Positions 35,788 to 52,239 are shown, numbered from the stretch's first letter. The stretch: 64,000 nt of DNA from Gossypium raimondii (GCF_025698545.1 NC_068569.1:14818001-14882000); one strand, 5' to 3'. The notes: generated by a model not told the origin, from the letters alone. Numbers and translations: made by a program.

Positions 35788-37719
35788 TCATGCAGAAAAT
35801 ATAAGTCCAATGATACGAGTAGCTGGCATCTCAATCAGAAACTTTACCTTCTCTATGCCAATTTTACGAAGATGATTCAATATTTCACCAAAATCTGGAG
35901 GGGGTGGGCATGAAAACCGCATCTTCTCGCCTGAGTGGGGATGTTCAAAACTACAAAAGAATAGGCAGAAGCAAAAACCGATATCACTTTCTGATGTTTA
36001 TGATTGAAACAGAAGCAAATACAATATGTTAGGTTTTATCTTCTAACCCAAGGACTAAAGCATGAAGGTATGGCCTCTCCAATCTAGAAACCAGCCGTGA
36101 AAGTTCATCATTATAGTACGGGGGGGTCCTAGGACGAAGCAGTGACAAGGCCATGTTCTTTGTCCCGCCATACACCTCATCACCCAACAAAGGAATTCCC
36201 ATGTACTTTGCATGTGCACGAATCTACTTCACAAGCATACAAAGAAACAGATTATGAACACTGAACGAGATCTGATATCTATGAACAACAAAACTGTAAC
36301 TGTATATGTTCATGGGGATATATGCATATGAAGGTTGATACTTTCTATATGAATTTCGCAAATTGTGAGCTGATCCGATACCTGATGAGTACGCCCGGTT
36401 TCCAGTCTCCATTGAACCAGTGCAGAACCACCACCAGCGAGCACTTCAATTACTTTATATCTGGTAAAAGGGAACCACGCTCATCTTTCTCCATTATTTA
36501 TAGAACCATCAAGATAAAATGATGTAATGGAGTACTATAAATCACCTACTAGCAGCATGACGAGCCTGACCATGATGACTTAACCCTGGTACAGCAACCA
36601 TCCGAATGCGGTTATTTGAATCACGGCCAATGGGAATGTCCACACGCCCAGAAGCAGCTGAAGGCACTCCACAAGTAAGACTAATGTAGACCCTCTGGAT
36701 AGTGTGTTGCTTAAACTGTTCCGACAAATGGGCATGGGAATATTCATCCTGCCATACACCAACAATAATCTGAAGCTAGTTCCTTAATTTATGCAACTTG
36801 CAGTAGCCAAGAGAAAAAAAACAAAAAGGACTAACCTTTGCAACAACGAGCAATCCACTGGTGCCTTTATCCAATCTATGTACAATCCCTGGCCGAACAG
36901 AAGCTGCTCCTGCACTGGCGCCATGGAAAATATCTTGTTCATCATCAGACATATCCTCTGTGTCAAAAAGGACTTCCTTTTCAGACGATGCCACTGTGGG
37001 TAAACTACAATGGTGGAGAATTCCATTTACTAATGTCCCATTAGCATTTCCAGGTGCTGGATGAACAACCTCAACCAAATAAAGCAGTGCCATTGGCAAA
37101 TGTCAGACTTTTACAGCCGAAAGTGAACTTGCAATAAATTTTCTTTTAAAGGTCAAATTAAATTACCATGTGGGAAGGTTTATTAACGACAAGAACATGG
37201 TCGTCCTCGAAAACTATATCCAATGGAATATCTTCAGGTTCGGCTTTCAATGGTTGCAGATCAGAAATTACACAATCAACCTTATCTCCAGCTCTCAGGC
37301 TATGCGAGACCTAATTAGAAACTTAAAAAGTTACTCAGAATTGTCCAAATGTAATAGTAAAGGTAAAAATGAGTTACCTTGTCGACGACGCGGCCATTGA
37401 CCTTTACAAGGCCTGATTTTATACTGGACTGCACACGAGCTCTGCTGATGCCTTGAATTCGAGAGGAGATCCAGGAATCGAGCCGAAGCTTGCCTTGCTT
37501 GGTCTCATCCACGGTTTCTTCAAGTTGAACACCGGCATAGCTGGTTCTAATCGGTTCTTCATGTTTGGTGGCAGAAGTGGAAATGGAGGTGGCCCTAAGG
37601 ATTCTTGAGATCGTGAAGGGAAGAAATTTAGGGTTTCGAGAGGAGAGGAGGAGGAAAGAAGGGGAGATTTGAAGGGCTTTAGATGAAGGAAACGGGCAAC
37701 AAGTGTAGAGTGGTACCAT
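35788..37719 (-). CDS. RNA pseudouridine synthase (RluA family), chloroplastic
   Basis: Converts uridine to pseudouridine in RNA, probably plastid rRNA. Exons on the minus strand: 37378-37719, 37167-37310, 36836-37069, 36546-36748, 36382-36460, 36048-36223 and 35788-35950, giving 446 aa in frame. Residues 1 to about 55 are Ser/Pro/Arg-rich, a likely plastid transit peptide. An S4 RNA-binding domain lies at about 78-114 ([19 protein letters not shown]). The catalytic block HRLDKGTSG is at 226-234 with Asp229 as nucleophile; ETGRTHQIRAHA and LLGDEVYGG follow. The ATG at 37719 ([10 protein letters not shown]) is the first in frame. The end is less sure: the last exon is read through GAGAAG-GTAAAG to a stop at 35788, but that GT could be a donor to a small further exon. 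The family relative I know is Arabidopsis At1g76050, next to CPK29. Confidence 0.9.
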
Positions 37720-38639
37720 TCCGACTCCCTGCTCCAACCCAAATTAAGAACCGGTTTAACAAGCTGTTTTGAGAGTAAAATAGAGGCAATAGAACACCCA
37801 GGCCCACCTTATCTTTATAAAAACAATACAATCATCATAATAAAAAAAACAGCCTCCATTCTTGCATGGGAGACTTGAGTCAAGTCTGAATCAAAGGCAA
37901 GTGCAAGCAAATATTTAATTAACAAAACTCTGCTAGTTTTATTGTATAATTCATAAGCAACACTTGGGTAGGGGAAAGTATATAACACTCTCTTCCATGC
38001 AGGAATGGTTGAATGCCTTGGATGTTATCTTCCTTCTTATTCTCACGATTGAAGCTTTGGCGGCTGACTTTCGAATCCGTTTTCATGTTGCTGTTTGGCT
38101 TGTCCCCTCGCGGCTCATGTTTTCCTCTTCACCATGATTGAGATGAGCTTCAGCTTCTGTTGGCCCCCTGTTTTCTGGTTTCTTATTGCTCCTGTGCTAT
38201 TTTTCTTCTTTTTGCTTGGATTAGGCCTTCTTATGGTCCGCTCCTTCTGCTGTAACTGTCTCTTCTCAAGTATGAAAGTTTTCAAATAAAAATAAATATG
38301 ATCTCTGAACTCAGAAACCCACGGTTCTCCATATGAAAAATAATATTATTACAGAGTAAATGATTTGGGGGGGAGAGAAACACACTCTTTTTCTTTTATT
38401 TACCTTTCCCCCCACTTCTGTTGAGAAATTTGAGATGCCATTTCTATTTACATACAAAACAAAAGCTAAAAACTACATGGATTCGGAATGATGATCATCA
38501 TGTCGTAATTGGTGTTTGAAGATGGAAAGAGAAAGAGCCCAGAAGTAGCCAACAAGATGATCTAAATTTGGTGAAGCCCCTTTTTAGCTTTTCATGGAAC
38601 ATGCAGTGGCAGCAGCAATGTTACTTTCTCATCTGTCTT
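37720..38639. other. Spacer between pseudouridine synthase and CPK genes
   Basis: Upstream region of the pseudouridine synthase (a TATAAAG on the minus strand near 37813-37820 is a TATA candidate) and 3' flank of the CPK gene. No coding family recognised; a short GC-richer stretch at 38020-38290 has open frames without signatures. Confidence 0.5.
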
Positions 38640-42084
<3,445 letters not shown>

Positions 42085-44175
42085 AGATGACGACAGTGAA
42101 GAAAACAGACGAGTTGGAGAAAAAAAAGTAAATGGCTTTTTTTTTTTTGTCAGAATGGATGGCTATGATTTGCTGAAATAGGCACCCAGCAAACAAACTA
42201 GTTTTGGTTACACGCTGTTGCTTTATTAGTTAGGTGCTTTGCTTTTGCCTCCTTGATGGTCTCGAGTATCATTCCTTTGAACTTTTCTTTTTCCTTCTTT
42301 TTCTTTTTTTTTTCCTTTTCGACACTCACCGGTCACCACAAACTGTGTTGTGCTGTACTGTGCTTTGCTTTGCTTGGCTTGGCTTGGATGTGCGGTGAAA
42401 GAGAGAGGAAACAAATAAAAATGGAAGAGGCAGAGGAAGAGGAAAAGGATATGCTTGGTGTTTCGCTTCGGAGCTTACATGGGTTGTTAAACCAAGCAAT
42501 CTTACGCGTTTTAATATCTTCGCCTTTTTTGTTTCATCTGATTTCATCGCCTCATTTTCCATTTGTAAGAAATCCCATCCATGGGCCAAAGCCCAAAGAA
42601 ACCGTGGAGACCCATTTCGGAAAAGCCGGCGAACAAAACACTAGGTACCTCAAAATTAAACTGTGTAGGATAATAAAAATGTAATGTTATTATTTTAATA
42701 ATTTTTAAAAAGTTAAGTTAAATTTTCTATTATTTTTAGGGATTAAAATATAATTTTATTATCACAAATTAAAAAAGAGATTATTTTAAAAGAGACGTAA
42801 CCCTGTAGAGCTAGTTAAATTGGTAGTGAAAATTATTTATGATTTGTTGATTTCTTAAACCCTCAATACTTTACTGCCAATCTCCAATTTCTTGGGTATC
42901 AATATGTTCATAAACCAAATAGATATTCTTTTGTTTTTTCTTTTACGGATTAAACAAGTGGTTAGATCAACTTCAAATTTGACTGATGCACTGTTTACTG
43001 TTATTTTCTAGTTTAGAATAATTTTTATTTTAAATATTTATGATTATAAGTTAAGATGATAACTTTCAAATATAATAAACATTAACAAATACTTAATAAT
43101 TGGAGAGTCAGTTAAATGAGATTTTGAGAATTTTGATTACCTCTATGCATATACTCTACTCAAATTTTGTTCTCCTCCTCAACTCCTTTAAATATATGGC
43201 ATTGCAATTAGAGAAGATATGGCGTCGCAACGAGAAGCTGTCGTCACGACAAGAAGAAAATCTTCATCTCGATAACGAGGTATAAAAATATACAACTGAT
43301 TCCTTAGACAGCAATTTTGAGATTATTTTTTAATTAGACCCTAAGCATTTAATAATATATTGCATTAATTAGTATCTAAAGTGTATTCAAGGTAAGTGGG
43401 TATCGAGACCTTAGAATCACGGGAATTGTTTATGAGTTGGACCTAAATACAGAAAATAGAGAGAATTTTGCGTTTCAATTTGAAGAGTTTTTCTCTGTCT
43501 TCTACTACTGTCTCTTATTAATGGAATCTCCTTTTTATCGGTTTTTCAATTTTTTGCTATGTTACTTGTTCATCGCTTACACGAATTTATTGTAAACACA
43601 AATTCAAATTTATTTCAATTAGCTTAAATTCTACTTTTAATTTTCAACTTAAAAAATAAATGAATGGAGGGAGAAAACCTCGAAGCTGCAATCATCATTT
43701 TGTTTTTGTTTAATTTGAGCTTTGAGATTATAGACCACGACTTTGACCAATAACAACAATGTCTTCGGTCTTCACTTCACAATATATTGAGTTAAAACAA
43801 TACCTGTTCCTGCCAATACAAACAACAAAATCAGAGAGTGAAATTCGGCCACTTTCCAAATGGGGTGCCTTCCTTGCATGTTCTGTTGTTTAGACACCAT
43901 TTCCATTCTCAAATTTCCTTCTTAAGACCCTTATATTATTCTTCCAATGGATCTTTGCATCTGCTTTTCTCCTCCTTTTATCATGTCACGTAATTTACCC
44001 GTTGAAGAGACAAGGGGACTGTGCTGCTCAGCAGCTTCAGCACTTGTTACTAAACTGTCCTATGCAATCTTCATCTTTTTATTTGCAGTGGGTTAGTTCT
44101 TAATTTGTTTTACAAAATTAAACAAAGAACCCCTCTTTTTACTGTGAAGTGATCTTCGCTTGAATTCCATTACTG
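42085..44175. other. Divergent upstream region between CPK and RING genes
   Basis: CPK (-) and the RING gene (+) point away from each other. 42085-42600 probably holds the CPK leader and promoter, with T-rich and CT-rich tracts. 42660-43700 is AT-rich. 43700-44175 is the likely RING promoter. No other gene; open frames at 42253-42684 are low-complexity. Confidence 0.5.
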
Positions 44176-44985
44176 ATGAGAATTTGGGGTTTTTTATGTT
44201 TAGTAGGAGCAACATTAGGAGCCCTGACTGGAGCTTTTGTTGGGGCGAAAACAAAGATGGGTTGTCTTCATGGAGCCATGGTTGGAGCCATAAAGGGCAG
44301 CTTTTTCTCCATCAATCTCTTCAAAATTTCACTCAGAATTTGCCGTTCCGATGATATATCGACGACGTATCTCCTACAACCGGTAAGATTCTTACGTTCT
44401 CCGGCCTGGTCTGCCAATACACAACGCATTTGGACCACGTGAAATCCGTGTCTCAAAATCATTTCATACAGAGGTTCCCCTTTTTTTTTTCTCTTGTGAA
44501 CGCTGTTTAAAGTGGGAAATTGATCCAACAACAATGACCGGACATTTTAACTTTAATGCTTGAATATGTATTTGGTTTTTTGTTAGGTAAGTGTATTTTA
44601 CTCCACATTCAACGAAGTCATCAGGAATGAATTGTCAAAGGATTCAATGGTGAAAATTCCGAAGACGAGAATCACGGAACAAAACGTGTGGGATTCATTC
44701 AGGAACAGAATCTCTTGTTCGATTTGCCTTGAGGTTTTTTTCTCTTCTCTTTTGTTGTTTACTACTATGTGATTATCCAATTTGTTCCTGCAAATTTCTT
44801 TCGAGTGTAGGAACTAAACGTCATTCATCATTCATTGTTTCCAGGACTTTACACCTGGAGAAATAGCCCATAGCTTGCCACAGTGTCACCATATGTTTCA
44901 TACCTCCTGTATTAAACAGTGGTTAATGCAACATAAATCTTGCCCTTTATGCAGGAGGAAATTTCGAAGCTCAAAATGGCATTAG
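44176..44985 (+). CDS. Small membrane RING-H2 E3 ligase, NEP1-interacting-like
   Basis: Exons 44176-44382, 44587-44733 and 44845-44985 join in phase 0 to give 164 aa. The N-terminus has a Gly/Ala-rich hydrophobic segment (about 3-50, with GATLGALTGAFVGA and GAMVGAIKG) like the membrane part of NEP1-interacting proteins (NIP1/NIP2), which anchor transcription factors or polymerases at membranes. The C-terminus is a RING-H2 finger with every ligand present: Cys113, Cys116, Cys132, His134, His137, Cys140, Cys151 and Cys154, typical of ubiquitin E3 ligases. It is shorter than the usual 220-240 aa NIPs; the middle membrane segment is reduced. An extra exon inside intron 1 (44383-44586) is possible but none is evident. 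I cannot assign a particular Arabidopsis counterpart. Confidence 0.8.
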
Positions 44986-45549
44986 TTTCCTTCATTCCAA
45001 TCAAACGAGACTCAAGAATGACACCATAATTATACTAGGAATTTAGATTTTTGGATAAGAGTAGCTCCTCATTAGTATAGTTCTTTTTCCTCTTGAACTT
45101 TTTGTTGTCTGCACATGTTCCTACGTTTATTTTAGAATCTTACCTTTTTTTGGTATTGTTTACATAATAAACGAACCGTGTAGTATTAACTTCAAGACAG
45201 CTTGGTCTTGGTTCTCAATCCCATCCATCAGCAATGTCATTCACAACTAATTCCAAAGAAATTTCCACGTAAATAAATGAGTGTCTGCCAATGTTGACAA
45301 AAATAAGAGATTGCAAACCATGCTGGAAAGTGCTGACCAGCGAACTCACGAGGAAAAGACGGGCTATAATCCCGACCACTTTACTTTTAGCAGCCGGTTT
45401 GAATTACAATAATAACGACCCAAAAATATGTTCTTGGGAAAGCAACTTGGGTTCTCAAGGGAAAAAAAATTACTGATAACTAAAAGAATCACAAAGCATG
45501 AACTTGATTGAGAGTTGAATGGAACTGAATCTAGAAAGAAACCTATGTA
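44986..45549. other. RING gene 3' region and spacer
   Basis: Probable 3' UTR to about 45200, then spacer up to the first V-ATPase B remnant. The C-terminal exons expected of VHA-B beyond the GMTGRDHADV block were looked for here and not recognised. Confidence 0.5.
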
Positions 45550-46169
45550 GAGTTCAAATAAACACATCAGCATGATCTCTACCAGTCATCCCCTCAGCAT
45601 AATCTTCTACTTCATGTGACTACTTATTAACAAGCAGGCAATTTTTCTCATACAAGATGGAATGATAATAAGTAATCGAGAAAGTGAAGGGAGTACAATA
45701 ATTGGTGGGTATATCTGTTCAGAAAATAAGTATATAAAGATAAGATCAATAGTTACACATACTGTTCAAACTTATGCACTGGCAGTTCCTTTTGAAACTT
45801 AGAGCTCAATTAAGATACTTGAGTTCATATCAATTCAACATTATTGACAATATTTAAACACTATTGCATTATGCTTTCTGAATTTGATAAAAAGTAAGTA
45901 CTGTTGACAGTAGATGGAGCAGGAAGCAAAGTCAGTGAAATAGAACAGTATAACAACAAAGAATATAATGCTGTGCATATGCTACGAAAGATTCTAAAAC
46001 CACGCCCATTATTAGAACAACGATGAATATTGTTTCAGTCACCTGTCGATGCATAACCAGTAAGATCTGGTGTAGGATGTGTTATATATCTGGTTTACAG
46101 ATTGTTGGGTTTTTGAGCAAAGGAAGAACAGTGAACAAAAACAGCAAGAAGCATGAAACAATTTACTAG

Positions 46170-46174
46170 CTCAC
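46170..46174. repeat. 5-bp target duplication of the outer LTR, left (CTCAC)
   Basis: CTCAC directly before TGTAACACC at 46175; identical copy at 52240-52244. Confidence 0.92.
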
Positions 46175-46619
46175 TGTAACACCCCTAACCTAAATTTGTC
46201 ACCGGAATAGGGTTACGGAGCATTACTAGAGTTCACAAGTTAATCATCAGATTTTTCATTTTATGTAGCATTCATATTTGAAACCAATTAAAATTAAAAC
46301 ATTAATGAGCTAACGTTGATCAATTTAACTTATATATGTCATTCAATGCATTATTCCCCTAACATGTACAAATTCAACATTTAAGTTATTTCAATAATTT
46401 CCATGTATCAATAATATATATACCATGATTGATGAGCTCATTAATACCATGATTTCCATTCCCTTGTTTTTTTTTCCCATATTTATCCGTTGAATTTCTC
46501 GGAATTTCGATAGATTTTCAGGGGTACACTTTAATGTACAAATCCAGGTCCGTCAATTCATATTTATGTGCGCACATTTTCATTTCAGAGAGCACACTTC
46601 CGCGAACCTCATCTTTACA

Positions 46620-46860
46620 ACGGGATTGCCAGTCCAGGCTAAATCCCCTGTAATATAAACTCATAGAGTATTTTCGGGATTACCAGTCCAAGCTAAATCC
46701 CCTACAACGACAATTTCTCTAATGAGCTTGGATCTAAATTACCAGTCCAAGCTAAATTCAGACCCTAATTCGGATTACCCGTCCGGGCTAAATGCATTTT
46801 CCACATATTCTTCGGGAGGGCTATATCAGGATAGGATCACTCGTCCGGGCTAGATCCTTT
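46620..46860 (+). repeat. Degenerate box repeat in the outer LTR
   Basis: Five diverged units around GATTACCAGTCCAAGCTAAAT, at about 46623, 46679, 46737, 46773 and 46836, spaced 36-63 bases. Later units change to CCCGTCCGGGCTA. The boxes are much richer in GC than the LTR around them. Confidence 0.75.
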
Positions 46861-48540
46861 TTACCGTCATTTCCTTTTCAGAGATCCATCGAATTTTTCT
46901 TCCATTCAACCAGGATTTCTTCCCATTTTTATCAAATATATCAATGTTTCATCAATTTTCATACAATTAACATTCAAATCATATTCACATCAATAACAAA
47001 CATTTCAAGCATTTAAGAATATAATTTAAGTTACACGAACTTACTAGGCTAAATTGCAGAAATATCAAAATTTAGGGACATTTTGGTAATTTTCTATTTT
47101 CCTCAATTTCCACCCAATCTTGATCTAAATTAATATTTCATTCAATTTATTAATTTAAATAATAAAATAATTCATTTCATTCAATTTGGTCACTTTTTGA
47201 CATTTTTATAAATTTACCCTTAAAATATCACTTTTATTCAATTTAGTCCCTGAACCTAAACCATGCAAATTAGTCATTTTAATGAAAATTCATACTAGTT
47301 GAATAATCATATATTTTCCTCCTCCTCCTCTCCATTCCACATCCTTAATGTATATAACATGCTTATATGAAACATTATCTATAATTTCACTATTTACTTA
47401 TTTATTCATTCAAAGTGTCCACTTGAGTCATAGTCACAAAATTATTTATATCTTGAGCTATGTAACTTTGAATTGAGATCCATTAATTTTATCTAAAACT
47501 AGACTCATATATCTTCTTACTATAAAATTTTCAAAATTTTAGTTTAGCCAATAAGTACAGTTTATTCTTTAAAGTTTCCTCTATTTCACCGCTTGACAGT
47601 TCCAATCCCTATTCACTAAAAATTAATTATCTCTTTGTACAAAATTCGTATGATGTCCCTGTTTGTTTATATTGAAAATAGACTTATTAAGGATTTTAAA
47701 ATATAAATTATAACCCATAATTTTTTTGTACAATTTTAATGATTTTCCAAGTCGAACAGGGAACCCGAATTCATTCTGACCTTTTCTCACAAAATTTATT
47801 ATATCTCATGATTTACAATTTCATTGCTTACACCGTTTCTTATATGAGAAACTAGACTAAATAATATTTAATTCCATATTTTATTCATACTATAATTCGA
47901 TTTTCACAATTTATGGTGATTTTTCAAAGTTAACCTATTGCTGCTGTCTAAAACTGTTTTAGTGCAAAATGTTGATTACTAAATTTATAACACCCTTATT
48001 CCCTTTCTCTATAATATTTCCCATCACTTTCTCTTATTTTCCTTCATTAATATATCAAGAACATAAGACTTTATTTAAGAAAACTCTACTATAACATCAT
48101 TTCCATACTTTTTCTATAATATCAAACTTAAAAATATATTAAAATCTTGATATTCTTACCTTGTGCTATTGATTTCAATCTATAACTTGATTTTCTCTCT
48201 TCTCCAGCTTCTACTTCTTGAATCTAACTTGATATTCTAGCTCCCCATAGTCTCCTTATCAATTTTCTCTCTTGGTGGCTATGGAAATTTCTTTGATTTC
48301 TAAGTGAAAATGGTGAATTTTGGGTGGGAGGACCAAATTGTAAAGAAAGCAAAACTTTCTTTCTTCTCTTCTCTTCTAACGTGAAATGCATGGAAAAATG
48401 GTGGAATGGATGATTTTTCATCTTTCTTTTCTTATATATACTAAATAAAATACTAATAAAAATGAAATATAATTTAAAAATTAAATTAAAATATTAATAA
48501 ATTAATATTTATTTATTTAATATAAAATATCTCCAACATC

Positions 48541-48545
48541 ATCAT
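48541..48545. repeat. 5-bp target duplication of the inner LTR, left (ATCAT)
   Basis: ATCAT directly before TGTAAAACC at 48546; identical copy at 51793-51797. Confidence 0.92.
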
Positions 48546-49542
48546 TGTAAAACCCCTAACCAGTATCCGTCATCGAATTAGGGTTAAGAGACATTACTAA
48601 TCAAAACAGAACTTAGAACAGACATTCAGTATAGTTCAATAATTTTAACGGTTACATATAAATTGCTAGGTCTAATATTAAACATGTAAAATTTTAAACT
48701 TCTCTTTAAAATTACAATCCAGTTAAAGCATAAGAATATAATTAATTTTCGTATGACTATTAATTTCATATACAATATATCAAAGTACGACTTTCCAAAA
48801 CATTTATCTAGCCTGTACATGCCATAATTAAAATTTAAACAGTTTAATACCGAGACAGTAGATAGAGTGATGATCTTGCTGACGATCCCCGAGCTTGAAG
48901 CTTGATCTTTAAGTATATAAAACAGAAATACATAAACAAACAAAGTAAGCTTTTATAGCTTAGTAAGTCTATTGCATAATGAAATATATATATATATATA
49001 GAAATAATATAACTTTTTAATTTAATTTACTGAGATTGCAATTAACACATATAATTAATATTTATACATTTACTGTACTCATACCATTTTATTTATAGTC
49101 AAATATATGTACCTGTCGAAATGCATTCAATTGAATATATATATTTATACCAAACAACATTACAACCAAATGAATATAACCGAGCATATATGTATGTTAT
49201 ACACATATCATATCCAACTGTATGTATACTCATAATAAACTTATAACCAAATACAAATCTAATACATGTGACCAAATGCATTCATCTTCATCAAATAATT
49301 ATAAATAGAGGTGTATACATTTCAAATGCATATGTAGATACTTATCAAATACATATACCGAATATTTATACGTATACATTTATCGACTGCATAAATCGAA
49401 AGCATGTATGTATATTTTTACAAATGCATAGACCGAATATGTACATATTCATTAAACACACTTAGCCGAAGGTATATATGCTCAACAATTAAAGATAACC
49501 AAAATCATATAACTGTACACTTAATCACATTCTTTAAACAGA

Positions 49543-49870
49543 TTCACTGGCACTTAGCCTGCTAGACTTAAAGCCTGATTCAGTACACCGACACTTAGCC
49601 TGCTAGACATATAGTCTGAAATGTTTCACCGGCATTAAGCCTCCTAGACGTAAAGCCTGATATTGTTTCACCGGTATTAAGCCTGCTAGACGTAAAGTCT
49701 GAAATTATTTCACCGGCATTAAGCCTGCTAGACGTAAAGTCTGATATTGTTTCACAGACATTAAGCCTGCTAGACGTAAAGTCTGAAATTATTTCACCGG
49801 CATTAAGTCTGCTAGACGTAAAGTCTGAAATGTTTCACTGGCAATAAACCTCATAGGCACTGAGCCTAAA
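49543..49870 (+). repeat. Minisatellite in the inner LTR, about 41-44 bp period
   Basis: Seven clear units and a worn eighth, each with TTCACCGGCATTAAGCCTGC followed by TAGACGTAAAGTCTGA. Each unit contains a short inverted repeat (AGACGTAAAGTCT). The repeat is locally richer in GC than the rest of the LTR. The truncated copy at the window start does not reach this part. Confidence 0.88.
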
Positions 49871-50203
49871 ATCTCAATTCACAGAATTTATATCTCATAT
49901 TTGTATATATTATCCACATAAAAATTCAACTCAATAATTTATAAACTATATCTTTAATCCACATAGGTATATAAAGTTCAGACATCAAATTCAGCTCAAT
50001 AACTTAATTATACATCCGAACATATATATATATATAACTTAATACATTAAAGCCTACTACCTAATATCATGCATTCGAACACCTTATGATATTCCAAACT
50101 AATAATTTCATATCTTCAATTCCATTCAAGAATTTTTACATGAATATACATACATAATCGAACCTCCCTTATACATATATAAATTTCATACTTAAACTCA
50201 TTC

Positions 50204-50206
<3 letters not shown>

Positions 50207-50240
<34 letters not shown>
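50207..50240. repeat. (TA)n microsatellite in the inner LTR
   Basis: About 17 TA units. A CA/TA-rich run also lies at 50395-50425. Confidence 0.85.
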
Positions 50241-50245
<5 letters not shown>

Positions 50246-51792
50246 CATATTTGCATAATTGAACCTCATATAAACTTGTATAAATGGCATACACAATTCA
50301 ATACAAGGACATATACATGTATATTTGCATATTATAGATCCAATACAAAGTTTTATACCAATATAAACCTATGTTTATTTCCGAATCTTAAGTACACACA
50401 CACACACACATACACACACACATATACCTTTTATTAAACCAATACTTTATACTTGTATATACATGTATAAATTCAAAACTTGTACATATAAAAATATAAA
50501 ACTTTTATACTCCAACTAAATTTGATAACATTAATAATTGTATATCCTTATATACCTTCATACTTTAACTAAATTCAAATGACCATATAAGTATATACCT
50601 ATGATTCGAACATGTAACAATAATGCATATAATTCACTCATACTTTTAATTATTTCAACCAACATATTTTAAATTATAATTCATCAAAATACAGCACATA
50701 TACATACCTATATACTGATTTTTATGACATTAAATAGCTAATAGACTTACCTCGGACAGTGTCAAATCGAAACCGGACGATTAGTCGACGACTTTAACTT
50801 TTCCTCGATCTAACTCCGATTTCTTTGGTTCTTGATCTAAATATATTCAAAATGAGATAAATTAAATATTATTACATTCAATTTAGTCCAAAAACACATA
50901 AATGAGAAAATTACCATTTTACCCCTAATATTTACATTTTTTGCAATTTAGTCCCTATTACATAAAACACAAAATACACAAAATTTTCCCATACTATACA
51001 AGGGCCGAATGTCCCTAGTGCTCATACAAGTCCACAAATTTCATTTGTTTCACATTTTAGTCCCTCAAAATTTTAATTTCACAATTTAGCCCTAATTACT
51101 CAATTTCACCAAAAATTCAAAGACAAAACACGTTAATCTTTCACATATCTTTCATATTTCATCATCAACTATCACAAAGCTCAAGAATTCATCAATGGCA
51201 TATCACAAAATCAACACCAAATTCTAAAATTAAAGCATGGATCTTGTAGTACACAAAGCAACGATCTCAAAAACGTAAAAAATTTCAAAAACCGAACAAA
51301 AACGAACCTTTAATTAAGCAAGGATATGGTCGAACTTTAGAAAGCCATAGTTAAGCTTCTTTTTGCTTAACATTCGGCTTGGAGAAGATGATAAAATCAT
51401 CTTTTCTTAAGTTATTTTAACTAATATATATTTTAATTACTTAATGACTACTTTAACCTTAGTTTAATTAATTATAAAACATATAACTTAAGGGTAATTT
51501 AGACCATTGCAGCCCACTAACTATTAAATGGCCTAATTTCCATTTATAACCCTTATTTTTAAAAGACAACAACAATTGGGTGCTTTTAAATTTAACCCTT
51601 AAATTTTTATTTTACGCGATTAAGCCCTTTTTATCAAATTGTGCACTCAAACGATCAAATTTTTATACAAAATTTTTACACATAGTAATTCACATACGGC
51701 AAATATCAAAAATAATTTTAAAATATTTTTTGACTCGGATTTGTGGTCCCGAAACCACTTTGTCTGATTAGGGTCAAGATCGGGTTGTTACA

Positions 51793-51797
51793 ATCAT
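51793..51797. repeat. 5-bp target duplication of the inner LTR, right (ATCAT)
   Basis: Second copy of ATCAT, after which the outer LTR resumes. Confidence 0.92.
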
Positions 51798-52239
51798 TAT
51801 CTTCTAGATTTCTCTCTCTTCTAATTGATCATTTTGCCCTTTATAATCTATAAAATTCCATCCTTGAGTCATCACTTAATTTAGTAAAATTGCGATTTAG
51901 TCCCTCAAAATTCTTCACCTTTTCAATTTGGTCCTAATTCATCCACTTTCCTTAGTTTCTAGATTATTCTACCCTTAAAATATTTTCACTATTGGTTCTT
52001 CAACTTTTTCATATTTACTCTTTAACCCCTCAAATTTTGAGTATTTACTATTGGACAACAAAACTTTTCTTACTTTTACAATTTAGTCCTTTCGTGAATT
52101 AATATATAATTTACCATAATATACTTCCCAATGTTGACATAACTCAAAATTTCTCCTTTTTTTCACTTTATTTCCTTATTTTTACTATATCAAGAATACT
52201 ACATTATTTTCTTACTGTAGTAATTTTCAGGTTATTACA

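Larger units (their letters stand above)
48546..51792 (+). mobile_element. Inner solo LTR, gypsy type, 3247 bp
   Basis: Runs from TGTAAAACCCCTAACC to GGGTTGTTACA with ATCAT on both sides. It lies wholly inside the outer LTR, so it is the younger of the two. No gag or pol remains, and the duplication brackets a single LTR, so it too is a solo LTR. Its last 1.9 kb matches 1-1910. It has an internal tandem repeat (49543-49870), AT-rich middle sequence with TA and CA microsatellites, and a more conserved block at about 50725-51310. Confidence 0.92.
46175..52239 (+). mobile_element. Outer solo LTR, gypsy type, about 2.8 kb, carrying an inserted LTR
   Basis: Starts TGTAACACCCCTAACC at 46175 and ends GGTTATTACA at 52239, flanked by perfect CTCAC duplications. 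Without the inserted inner LTR and its extra 5 bases, it is about 2813 bases (46175-48545 plus 51798-52239). No internal region, primer-binding site or second LTR adjoins, and the duplication spans it exactly, so it is a solo LTR left by recombination between the two LTRs of a full element. The truncated minus-strand LTR at 20757-22904 is the same family. It sits in an intron of the VHA-B pseudogene. Confidence 0.9.

Noticed and set aside
42253-42684. 143-codon open frame between CPK and RING genes
   Set aside because: It is built from T-rich and GA-rich tracts in the CPK leader region, with no domain and with overlapping frames on the other strand.
45290-45480. Search for the C-terminal exon of VHA-B
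   Set aside because: The expected FVAQGAYDTRNIF and IPAKTLDQFY blocks were not found on either strand, so the pseudogene is taken to end near 45550.
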